Source: Candidatus Poribacteria bacterium
GTDB lineage: Bacteria > Poribacteria > WGA-4E > WGA-3G
Assembly (NCBI GenBank): GCA_028820845.1
Contig: JAPPII010000065.1
Location: 1 to 53,087, forward strand
Direction of reading: 5' to 3'
Length of the DNA: 53,087 nucleotides
Position 1 is the first letter of the stretch; each line of letters opens with the position of its first letter. Positions 17,621-24,211 of this stretch are shown piece by piece. The notes under the pieces were generated by a model, which saw nothing but the letters and a program-made list of their open reading frames with translations, did not search any database and was not told the DNA's origin. The translations under genes were made by a program, and so were the position numbers.

Positions 17621-17827
17621 ATGTTGAACAATTTGATAGAAGGTCATGCCATATTTGCAGATTTAATTACGACTATAGGTTTTCTCTATCTTTTTACGCG
17701 CGGCGTTCTTGGTAAAATCCGGTTGTCTTCGGTAAATTACAGGTTGGATACAGGTATGTTGATAGAAATTCACATAAGAAATTACTTAACACTGAATAGT
17801 GGGGGGGGGTATAATTTATCCATCTGA
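17621..17827 (+). CDS. Small membrane protein, N-terminal part, ends just after a G9 tract
   Basis: This frame gives 68 aa with one membrane helix (about 13-35, FADLITTIGFLYLFTRGVLG). GGAG and AAAGGA precede the ATG and it has its own promoter. At 17801-17809 it runs through nine consecutive G residues and then ends in a few unrelated residues. With eight (or eleven) G the reading would continue into the next frame and give about 170 aa. I do not recognise the family. Confidence 0.5.
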   Translation: MLNNLIEGHAIFADLITTIGFLYLFTRGVLGKIRLSSVNYRLDTGMLIEIHIRNYLTLNSGGGYNLSI

Positions 17828-18137
17828 AAAATTTAGTTCATCGCGGAAAATCAGAAAACATTTCAAGAAATGGCGAAAGCCTCTTAAGGATATTGGCACT
17901 CAAGGTGAATTAAGGGATCTTACAGTAACTATTTCGAGTGATCACCTTGCTGCGATTCAGATTCCGTTAGATGTATGGGTTAGGCAAATTATTAAAGCTG
18001 CCTGTTGGGAAAAGAGATTTTGTGGACGGTTGACGATTGTTATTTTCAAGGAAGCGGCTCGTAAACATAAGATCAATTTACGGAAACTTAAGCATTACAT
18101 TGAATCTTGCGAAATAGAGAAGCGGTGGAAATTTTGA
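17799..18137 (+). CDS. Basic C-terminal part of the G9-interrupted protein
   Basis: This frame (112 codons counted from a GTG at the G tract) encodes a strongly basic segment (SSSRKIRKHFKKWRKPLKD, RLTIVIFKEAARKHKIN) with a moderately hydrophobic middle. The GTG that opens it is inside the homopolymer and has no ribosome site, so it is unlikely to start translation. It makes best sense as the rest of the gene that begins at 17621. The joined product would be one membrane helix followed by a basic, possibly nucleic-acid-binding domain. No known family recognised. Confidence 0.5.
   Translation: MGGGIIYPSEKFSSSRKIRKHFKKWRKPLKDIGTQGELRDLTVTISSDHLAAIQIPLDVWVRQIIKAACWEKRFCGRLTIVIFKEAARKHKINLRKLKHYIESCEIEKRWKF
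17801..17809 (+). repeat. Poly-G tract (G9)
   Basis: Nine G in a row lie exactly where the two halves of the small gene meet in different frames. Such tracts vary by slippage in phase-variable genes and are also frequent sequencing-error sites. Confidence 0.7.
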
Positions 18138-18320
18138 ACTATTGAGATTAGGATGTAACAGCTCCATATTTTTTCAACGCGTTCAAACGTAAAGTTACGT
18201 AATATACTATTTCTAAATAAATTAACATACATTAATAAAATGGGCTTGGAGTACGCTCCTATTCTTAGGAAGTGCTCTTTATGCCCTTTTGTTAGTTAAA
18301 AATAAGGAGAAAGTGGAGTT
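18138..18320 (+). promoter_or_regulatory. Possible structured leader before the 540-aa gene
   Basis: Between 18239 and 18292 AAAATGGGC faces GCCCTTTT across a GGAGTACGCTCC hairpin. The pairing ends near a T-rich stretch, with the ribosome site (AAGGAGAAA) about 10 bases beyond. It could be a terminator for the gene before it or an attenuator for the gene after it. A weak TATACT at about 18201-18206 has no good -35 partner. Confidence 0.3.
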
Positions 18321-19943
18321 ATGAGCATTGTGGCAGACCGAGAGCGATTATCGCAAACACATAACTTAGAGTGGATTCGACGCGACTTGAAAGCGACCGA
18401 GATGGTCACCGTGTACCGTTGGGACCAGGGGGTGGAGAAAAAACGTCATATCGACTATTTTATTCTTTCCGAATTGGTTCCGCAAGATCAGATTGAGCAG
18501 GTGCTTTCTGAGGCAAGGATTGGTGACCGCTACGGTACTGAAAACGAGATGGAACCGCTGATTATTTGTCGTTCCTTTGGTGGAATAAGAGAAAATTACA
18601 ATGAGATATCTGAAGAATTTCGCCATTTCCACAATCTCTATCACGACAGAAAAACGGATAAATATATCAAAATTGATGATGCCGGAAATGAAACGATGGT
18701 CGCTATTGTTAAGCCTAATGAAGTTCAGATAAGATTCAAGGAAATTCGGCAGTTCTTAGCTATCAAAGAGATGTACCTCTCGCTGCTATTTGAATTCAAT
18801 GAGTATTCGGAATATTCTGTTGAGGAACTTGGACTCAGCGAATCTGAACAGTGTGACTTCAAATGCAAAGGGCTTATGTGCTGGACTTATCGTCATTGGG
18901 ATATTCCAGTTCAAAATTTTCAGTCAATTAGCAGACTAAGAGGAAGAAAACTTATTGAGCCTCTGCCTAAATCTAAGAGCGGTTTTGGGGATTTTGCTGA
19001 GGAACCAGAGTACGTCGAATTCATCGTCGATGTTGACGATAACGGTGATGAGGTTTATCATACGTGTAATCCACGTAAATTAAAAAAAGTTTCCGGTGAA
19101 AATCCAGATGCCCCATGGGACATCACTCCTATCCATTTTCGCAAACAGGTTTTAGATAAATACTATAATGAGCCTAGTAAATACAGCGTTGAGGGCTCGG
19201 TGGAGAGTCGTGGATTGTGGAGTATGCAGATTGACAACGATAACCCTGACAAGGTTTGTGTCCTCTTAGACCATCTTGGAATACATCTGCCTTACGCGGA
19301 ACAATTACATTGGAAATCTCATAACATTCCACCAGAAGGGGATGTGAGTGACACCTTTTATAGGCGAATGGTTTTGGGAGAGTGGGCGAGTCCAGACCAG
19401 CCGGATCTCTTGTTCAAGCAAAGTTATGATCAGTTGCAAAAGGCATGTGATGAATGTCTTGATTGGCAATTGTTGAAACCTCTGAGTTCTGGAGACGAGT
19501 ACCGACTTCAACGCTTAAGAATCTTTGCTGTTGACGAAGAATCTCATTTTAAAGACTCCATCTTGGATCTTGCCAATATATTAATCGAGAGATTGAACGA
19601 AGAACGCTTAGAGGCTTTGATACCTGTTAGCAAACGCAAGGATATTAAACGAGGTATTAACCGTCTTGAATATGTTTTGAATTTCCGAAAAGTCGAGGAT
19701 GCTGAAAAACATATTATTTTTTTACGATGCTTATGGGATTTGCGAAATACTCGGGGTGGGTCCCATCGCGAACTCTTGCAAGATTCACGATATAAAAGAG
19801 GATCTGCCCATTTCGACCTTGAGAATCTAAATCGCCCAGAGGCGTTCGCTAAGATTCTCAGAGAGGCTGTGCAATTTCTTGATTTCCTCATACTTGCTGT
19901 CCGCAATGGCAAACTCAGCGATAAAAGCGGTGAAGGTGAATAG
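18321..19943 (+). CDS. Unrecognised 540-aa protein with a HEPN-like C-terminus
   Basis: I do not recognise the family. The protein is soluble and rich in acidic and aromatic residues, with no signal peptide or membrane helix. The middle has a CDFKCKGLMCW cysteine cluster (about 177-187) and an acidic FIVDVDDNGDEVYHTCNPRK strand pair. Residues about 400-530 look all-helical and contain R475-N-T-R-G-G-S-H482, an R-N-x5-H pattern like the Rx4-6H active site of HEPN RNases, followed by helices typical of HEPN bundles. Placed after a restriction-like module and a possible phase-variable gene, it may be a defence effector. A AAGGAG site supports the start. It is transcribed in the same direction as the module but 180 bases further on. 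Confidence 0.6.
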   Translation: MSIVADRERLSQTHNLEWIRRDLKATEMVTVYRWDQGVEKKRHIDYFILSELVPQDQIEQVLSEARIGDRYGTENEMEPLIICRSFGGIRENYNEISEEFRHFHNLYHDRKTDKYIKIDDAGNETMVAIVKPNEVQIRFKEIRQFLAIKEMYLSLLFEFNEYSEYSVEELGLSESEQCDFKCKGLMCWTYRHWDIPVQNFQSISRLRGRKLIEPLPKSKSGFGDFAEEPEYVEFIVDVDDNGDEVYHTCNPRKLKKVSGENPDAPWDITPIHFRKQVLDKYYNEPSKYSVEGSVESRGLWSMQIDNDNPDKVCVLLDHLGIHLPYAEQLHWKSHNIPPEGDVSDTFYRRMVLGEWASPDQPDLLFKQSYDQLQKACDECLDWQLLKPLSSGDEYRLQRLRIFAVDEESHFKDSILDLANILIERLNEERLEALIPVSKRKDIKRGINRLEYVLNFRKVEDAEKHIIFLRCLWDLRNTRGGSHRELLQDSRYKRGSAHFDLENLNRPEAFAKILREAVQFLDFLILAVRNGKLSDKSGEGE

Positions 19944-19987
19944 TACGAACTGTATGACGTTTAAGAATTTATTGGTAATTTCCGAAC

Positions 19988-20013
19988 GTGCGATGAATCG
20001 CACTACTACGAAC
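19988..20013 (+). repeat. Partial copy of the structured REP element
   Basis: GTGCGATGAATCGCAC plus TACTACGAAC matches 10628-10653 with one difference, in the hairpin loop. The left half (first hairpin and GTTCGTAGTA) is missing. Confidence 0.6.
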
Positions 20014-20044
20014 CAAATACATACTGTTCCGCGTGTTTATTTAT

Positions 20045-20078
20045 GAGGGTTTCGATCTATGCGTAGGTCGAAATCCTC
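20045..20078 (+). terminator. Possible terminator after the 540-aa gene
   Basis: GAGGGTTTCGA (20045-20055) pairs with TCGAAATCCTC (20068-20078) with one G-T pair, followed by TTTCTTT. It lies about 100 bases past the stop codon, so it may instead be another repeat. Confidence 0.35.
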
Positions 20079-20120
20079 TTTCTTTGCAAAAGACAAAGCG
20101 AATCTGGTTAATTTTGTCCG

Positions 20121-20440
20121 TTCCGTGTTAATCCGTATAATCTGCGAAAATCCGTGATTCAGACAATCAACGCCTACATTTTCCATTAGATTCTTTATCT
20201 GTATGATACACATATCGCCCCGAAATCAAAGGTATGAATGCCTTAGGGCATTCCCCGGGGGTTTGCTTGGTGGGGGTATGGCGTCTCTATAAACATATCG
20301 CCCCGCTGGGACTAAAGAGGCAATGACACAGATCTGAAAATAAGGTCGGAGCCCTTTTTCTTCACACAGTAGCGTAAATCTGTCAAAGTGTATATTTTCC
20401 GCGTTCATCCGTGTAATCCGCGAAAATCCGTGATTCAGAC
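20121..20440 (+). repeat. Direct-repeat pair, ATCCGTG family
   Basis: Copies at about 20121-20164 and 20397-20440 share CGAAAATCCGTGATTCAGAC exactly and a similar CCGTGTTAATCCG lead-in. CATATCGCCCC also occurs twice between them (about 20213 and 20299). Confidence 0.5.
20216..20262 (-). repeat. GAATGCC-hairpin repeat, copy 1
   Basis: GAATGCC-TTAG-GGCATTC (20236-20253) is a 7-bp hairpin. Read on the minus strand the unit is AAACC(C)CCGGGGAATGCC...GGCATTCATACC followed by TTTGATTT, nearly identical to 31991-32030. Confidence 0.6.
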
Positions 20441-20475
20441 GAGTCTCCACTCACCGTTGAGAGCTTCTGACCGCC

Positions 20476-20516
20476 ACTTGTAGGAGCGTATCGGGGTTAG
20501 AAACCCCTCCCACAGC
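20476..20516. repeat. GGTTTCTAACC-type hairpin, copy with nested arms
   Basis: An inner GGGGTTAGAAACCCC (20493-20507) is nested in TGTAGGAG/CTCCCACA-like outer arms. Read on the minus strand the core is GGGGTTTCTAACCCC, related to the hairpins at 23636, 23746 and 27372. Confidence 0.45.
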
Positions 20517-20665
20517 TTAACCGAAGTTGCCCCCTTTGTAGCGCAATCTTTATGAAGTTTCAAAAAATACTTTGGTAATTCTATAACAGGGCATTTTCAT
20601 ACAGGAAGCACCTCTTATCACAAAAATCACAGAATCACAAAAATCACAGTTCAGACAATTACCTT

Positions 20666-20851
20666 TCATTTCCCCACGTTCGGATCCAGTTGCTGTGCCT
20701 TCCGAAAATCCGCTGCTGCTTTTTCCTGTCCAATCGCCTGCTTCGCAAGCCCCCGCTGGTGATAGGCAGGCGCAAACCCCAGATCGAGTTTGATGGCGCG
20801 ATCAAAATCGTCTATCGCTGCCGCGTACGCCTCAAAGGCGACCTTTACACA
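20666..20851 (-). pseudogene. C-terminal remnant of a TPR protein
   Basis: Read on the minus strand this 61-codon piece encodes a tetratricopeptide unit and a half (AIDDFDRAIKLDLGFAPAYH, RGLAKQAIGQEKAAADF, RKAQQLDPN) ending in a proper TGA. An in-frame stop sits just upstream of the first codons and no start codon fits. It is the tail of a lost TPR gene. Confidence 0.65.
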
Positions 20852-20920
20852 TCAATCCCCCGGCACCAACTGCTAATCACCAACCGCCATTAACAATCCC
20901 CTAAAAAAATAAAAATAAAT

Positions 20921-20949
20921 TTGCATACTTTGATTATATATGTTATACT
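20921..20949 (+). promoter_or_regulatory. Promoter with no clear gene
   Basis: TTGCAT (20921-20926) and TATACT (20944-20949) are 17 bases apart. Only a 47-codon frame (20984-21127) follows within 200 bases, with a weak AAGG site; I do not call it a gene. The transcript could run into the TonB receptor with a leader of about 430 nt. Confidence 0.4.
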
Positions 20950-21080
20950 ATAAAGGTAATTCTATAATAAGGTGATACGCCAAAATGAAAGACCCGAAAA
21001 CAACGCCATCTTCACGCATTCACAGATTATGCTTAATTGTCCCTTTTACGACAATCCTGCGCTACTTTCAAAACAAGAAA

Positions 21081-21206
21081 AAATGTTACACTTTTCGCCA
21101 AATTATTTTTTTCACAACAGAAAATTAAACATCAACGAACCCTTACGGCCACTAAGTTCTCTAACGTTACACGCCACACACCAAATGTTACACCAGTGTA
21201 ACATTT
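21081..21206. promoter_or_regulatory. Probable operator array (GTTACAC sites)
   Basis: A perfect 24-base palindrome, AAATGTTACAC-CA-GTGTAACATTT, lies at 21183-21206. A GTTACAC half-site lies 21 bases (two helical turns) upstream at 21166-21172, and a full AAATGTTACAC half-site at 21081-21091. Position about 185 bases before the TonB-dependent receptor suggests regulation of that gene by a dimeric regulator. Confidence 0.5.
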
Positions 21207-21391
21207 TTAAGGGGAATTTCTAAAAAATATATCGTTAAGTTAAAACTGTATTCACGCCTATATTTCCGAGAACATTATCTCCCTGCCAGACCAAAATTGC
21301 TTTTCAGATACCAATATGTTACAATATTAGTTGTTCATTAGGTATAGGGCTTTCATTATCACACATTATCACATCTGATCTGAGAGGCAAT

Positions 21392-23620
21392 ATGAATTTT
21401 GGTAAACAACTTTGTGTTTTCGTTTTCTTGGCAATACTATCTATATCTCTAACCGTCGTCGCCGATGAGGAGACTGAAGATGTTATTAGGCTGGAAGAGG
21501 TCGTCGTTACCGCCCGCAAGCGTGAACAGCGGTCTTTTGAAGTCTCGCTCTCCGTTTCCACAATCCGAGGCGAGAAATCCGATATTTTGCGCTCGTCCGG
21601 TATGGATGTCCGTTTTTTGTCCAACCGCACCCCCAGTTTACAAATAGAATCCTCATTCGGACGCATCTTTCCACGCTTTTTCATTCGCGGTCTTGGGAAC
21701 AATGACTTTGACCTTAACGCTTCACAACCCGTGTCAATCCTTTACGACGGGGTTGTTCTTGAAAACGCCCTGTTAAAAGGCTTTCCTGCTTTTGATTTGG
21801 ATCGGATAGAGGTGCTACGGGGTCCACAAGGAACACTGTTCGGACGCAATACACCCGCGGGTACTGTAAAATTTGAATCGGCGCGTCCGACGCAGACGTT
21901 AGACGGATACGGACGACTGAGCTACGGGCAGTTCAACACCAGTAATTTTGAGGGGGCGGTGTCGGGTCCACTCGTTCCGTCCGTTCTCTCCGCAAGACTT
22001 TCACTTCTTGCGCAGTGGCGGAACGACTGGGTCGATAATGAGCACACCGGTGAAGACAATGCCCTCGGAGGACATCGGGACTTGGCTGGACGGTTCCAGC
22101 TGCTCTGGACCCCGATGCCCGAACTCGAAGCGTGGCTCAAGTTCCATGCCCGCGATCTTGACGGCACGGCGCGCCTGTTTCGCGCCAATATCTTGTCAAA
22201 AGGTGAAACCGGACTGGTTCAAGATTTCACCCGCGACCGCATCGCACACGACGGACGCAATGAACAAACCCTGAGAACACAAGGTTCGACTGCTGAAGTT
22301 CGCTACGATATCGGAAACTTCCAACTAATTTCGCTCACAGGATTGGAACGACTCACTAACTTCTCACGCGGGGACATAGACGGTGGTTACGGTGCTGTAT
22401 TCAGTCCACCGAGCGGTCCCGGCGAGATTCCCTTTCCCTCTGAAACCGCATCCGGTATTCCCGCACTCCGCCAGTTTAGCCAAGAAGTCCGCTTCATGAG
22501 TCCAGCAGCACGTCGTCTCGTCTATCAGTTCGGGATCTACTATTTTCATGAGTTTGTAGAGATGGAGGATTTCAACTACAATACGTTGGCAGGCGGCACT
22601 TTGGACGGATCGGTACGCCAAGAACAAACGGCTACAGCACAGGCGGCGTTTGGAGCGATGACCTTCCAATGGCTTGAGGATTTGGAATTGGCTGCTGGCT
22701 TGCGACTCTCTCACGATGCGAAAGACTATACAGCATGGCGAGACAAATCACCGATTGGAGCAGGTCCACTCGGTCCCATCCATCAGAACCCGCAAGACAC
22801 AGTGTGGAGTGGGGATCTGAGTCTCCGCTATAGCATTTCACCTAACGTCCAGACCTATCTGCGCACCGCACGCGGATTCCGCGCCCCCAGTATTCAGGGA
22901 CGTTTGCTGTTTGGCGATACCGTCACGGTGGCGGATACAGAGACTATTCTCTCCATTGAAGGCGGCACGAAGTTGCGTCTATGGCAGCAACGGTTACACC
23001 TGAATATGGGTGCGTTCCAATATCTTATGCAGGATCAGCAGCTCACCGCAGTCGGTGGCGAGGCAAACTTCAATCGGTTAGTGAACGCCGAAGGCACTAT
23101 TGGACGCGGTGTTGAGGCAGAATTGAGTTTTGCACCAACTACATCACTGGAGATTTCAGCAGGACTCAGTTACAACCAGACGCGTATTGACGATCCGAAT
23201 TTAGCGATACAAGGCTGTGGTGCGCCGTGTACAGTGCTGGATCCGCGCGCCGCTGCTGAAGGAACTTTCTCCATTAATGGCAACAGTCTACCCCAAGCAC
23301 CCGGTTGGATTGCAGATGTAACGCTTCACTACGTCCTCAACCTACCCGGAGGCACACGTCTTATTGCATCCACGGACTGGGCATATCGCAGCCGAGTCCG
23401 ATTCTTTCTCTACGAATCTGTAGAATTTGCCGATGACTTGCTCTTGCAAGGCGGGGTTCGTCTCGCCTGTCTATTGCCTTATGCTGACATAGAGGTAGCA
23501 CTTATCGGACGCAACATCCTCAACGATACATCTCCTACCGGCGGCATTGATTTCAACAATCTGACGGGTTACGTCAACGAACCCCGGTTTTGGAGTCTGG
23601 AAATGACGCGGCATTTTTGA
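21392..23620 (+). CDS. TonB-dependent outer-membrane receptor
   Basis: The 742-aa protein has a signal peptide (about 1-24), a LEEVVVTARKREQ segment typical of the start of TonB receptors, a plug domain (about 45-165: FIRGLGNNDF, DLDRIEVLRGPQGTLFGRNT) and a beta-barrel to the end. The last residue is Phe (MTRHF), as expected for outer-membrane insertion. Such receptors bring in siderophores, vitamin B12, sugars or other scarce ligands using TonB energy. The sequence does not tell which. It stands alone, with no transporter or TonB/ExbBD gene nearby. The ATG follows a GAGAGGC site. The GTTACAC array upstream could link expression to ligand supply. Confidence 0.93.
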   Translation: MNFGKQLCVFVFLAILSISLTVVADEETEDVIRLEEVVVTARKREQRSFEVSLSVSTIRGEKSDILRSSGMDVRFLSNRTPSLQIESSFGRIFPRFFIRGLGNNDFDLNASQPVSILYDGVVLENALLKGFPAFDLDRIEVLRGPQGTLFGRNTPAGTVKFESARPTQTLDGYGRLSYGQFNTSNFEGAVSGPLVPSVLSARLSLLAQWRNDWVDNEHTGEDNALGGHRDLAGRFQLLWTPMPELEAWLKFHARDLDGTARLFRANILSKGETGLVQDFTRDRIAHDGRNEQTLRTQGSTAEVRYDIGNFQLISLTGLERLTNFSRGDIDGGYGAVFSPPSGPGEIPFPSETASGIPALRQFSQEVRFMSPAARRLVYQFGIYYFHEFVEMEDFNYNTLAGGTLDGSVRQEQTATAQAAFGAMTFQWLEDLELAAGLRLSHDAKDYTAWRDKSPIGAGPLGPIHQNPQDTVWSGDLSLRYSISPNVQTYLRTARGFRAPSIQGRLLFGDTVTVADTETILSIEGGTKLRLWQQRLHLNMGAFQYLMQDQQLTAVGGEANFNRLVNAEGTIGRGVEAELSFAPTTSLEISAGLSYNQTRIDDPNLAIQGCGAPCTVLDPRAAAEGTFSINGNSLPQAPGWIADVTLHYVLNLPGGTRLIASTDWAYRSRVRFFLYESVEFADDLLLQGGVRLACLLPYADIEVALIGRNILNDTSPTGGIDFNNLTGYVNEPRFWSLEMTRHF

Positions 23621-23635
23621 ATCCCAGACTCGGTA

Positions 23636-23657
23636 GGTGCGGTTTCCTAACCGCACC
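23636..23657. repeat. GGTTTCCTAACC hairpin, GGTGC type
   Basis: GGTGCGGTT-TCCT-AACCGCACC is a perfect 9-bp stem with a 4-base loop, 16 bases after the TonB receptor stop. It may serve as transcript-end structure. Confidence 0.6.
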
Positions 23658-23745
23658 GGATCCTCGAAAAGAGACGCGAAACCCAATAATTCCTTAAAAC
23701 TATGGTAGATCCTAAAAATAAATACATACGTCCCGCCCCTCGCTG

Positions 23746-23765
23746 GCGAGGTTTCCTAACCTCGC
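23746..23765. repeat. GGTTTCCTAACC hairpin, GCGA type
   Basis: GCGAGGTT-TCCT-AACCTCGC is an 8-bp perfect stem followed by TCTTTCTT. Confidence 0.6.
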
Positions 23766-23791
23766 TCTTTCTTAGGTAACAAAAAAAATAT

Positions 23792-23820
23792 TTGACATCC
23801 CGCGTAGAATGTTGTATTAT
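23792..23820 (+). promoter_or_regulatory. Promoter for ileS
   Basis: A perfect TTGACA (23792-23797) is followed after 17 bases by TATTAT (23815-23820). It is among the best promoter matches in the window and implies a long ileS leader. Confidence 0.6.
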
Positions 23821-23868
23821 ACTTAATAAGTACACGTTTACAACAATATTACATCGTGCCAACAAAAC

Positions 23869-24015
23869 ATGGACCAAAAATCGCTTACTACACTGATGTC
23901 GCAATATAGAAAACCTCTGCGCTCCAAAGCCCTATATCAAGATAGCCTGCGTGCTGTCGTGGGTTCGCGCGCTATATCCATTATTATTGCTATCCGTCGG
24001 ACTGTGGTGGGCTAA
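23869..24015 (+). CDS. Possible 48-aa leader peptide upstream of ileS
   Basis: An ATG about 42 bases after the predicted transcript start opens a 48-codon frame rich in Ser, Arg and Ile (RAISIIIAIRR near the end). A run of isoleucine codons (ATC/ATT) before the isoleucyl-tRNA synthetase gene would suit attenuation by Ile starvation. No clear ribosome site is seen and the evidence is slight. Confidence 0.2.
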   Translation: MDQKSLTTLMSQYRKPLRSKALYQDSLRAVVGSRAISIIIAIRRTVVG

Positions 24016-24211
24016 TCACAGGCAGATACGCAGTTTTTATTTGGACGCCCATCACTGAAACGGACAATTTCGGTGTGGGTGTTTTTTTTTTGAAAATACG
24101 TCAGGAGGTCTGGAAGGCACTTAATGCCATTCTTCCACGCTTCCAGATAGCAGGAAGTATGGATGGAAGAGACGTGTTTCCAATCTTCCACAAGAGCAAG
24201 AGGAATTTCCT

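Larger units (their letters stand above)
19944..21391. other. Long repeat-rich non-coding region
   Basis: No intact gene is supported. From left to right it holds a partial REP copy (19988-20013), a hairpin (20045-20078), duplicated ATCCGTGATTCAGAC units, a GAATGCC hairpin, a GGGGTTAGAAACCCC hairpin, AATCACAAAAATCACAG direct repeats (about 20616-20650), a TPR-gene remnant on the minus strand, an orphan promoter (20921-20949) and a GTTACAC operator array before the TonB receptor. Confidence 0.6.
23621..24211. other. Intergenic region and ileS leader
   Basis: Two GGTTTCCTAACC hairpins are followed by the ileS promoter and a leader of about 385 nt. The leader holds a 48-codon frame (23869-24015) and, at about 24105-24190, a GGAAG/CTTCC-rich section in which TCTGGAAG pairs with CTTCCAGA. 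I see no T-box or other known riboswitch. Confidence 0.5.

Noticed and set aside
20616-20650. AATCACAAAAATCACAG direct repeats as a mini-CRISPR
   Set aside because: Units are short, have no spacer between them, and resemble the other dispersed low-complexity repeats.
20972-21223. 83-aa frame after the promoter at 20921
   Set aside because: It crosses the operator-like palindromes, has no recognisable features, and a competing frame from 20984 is equally weak.
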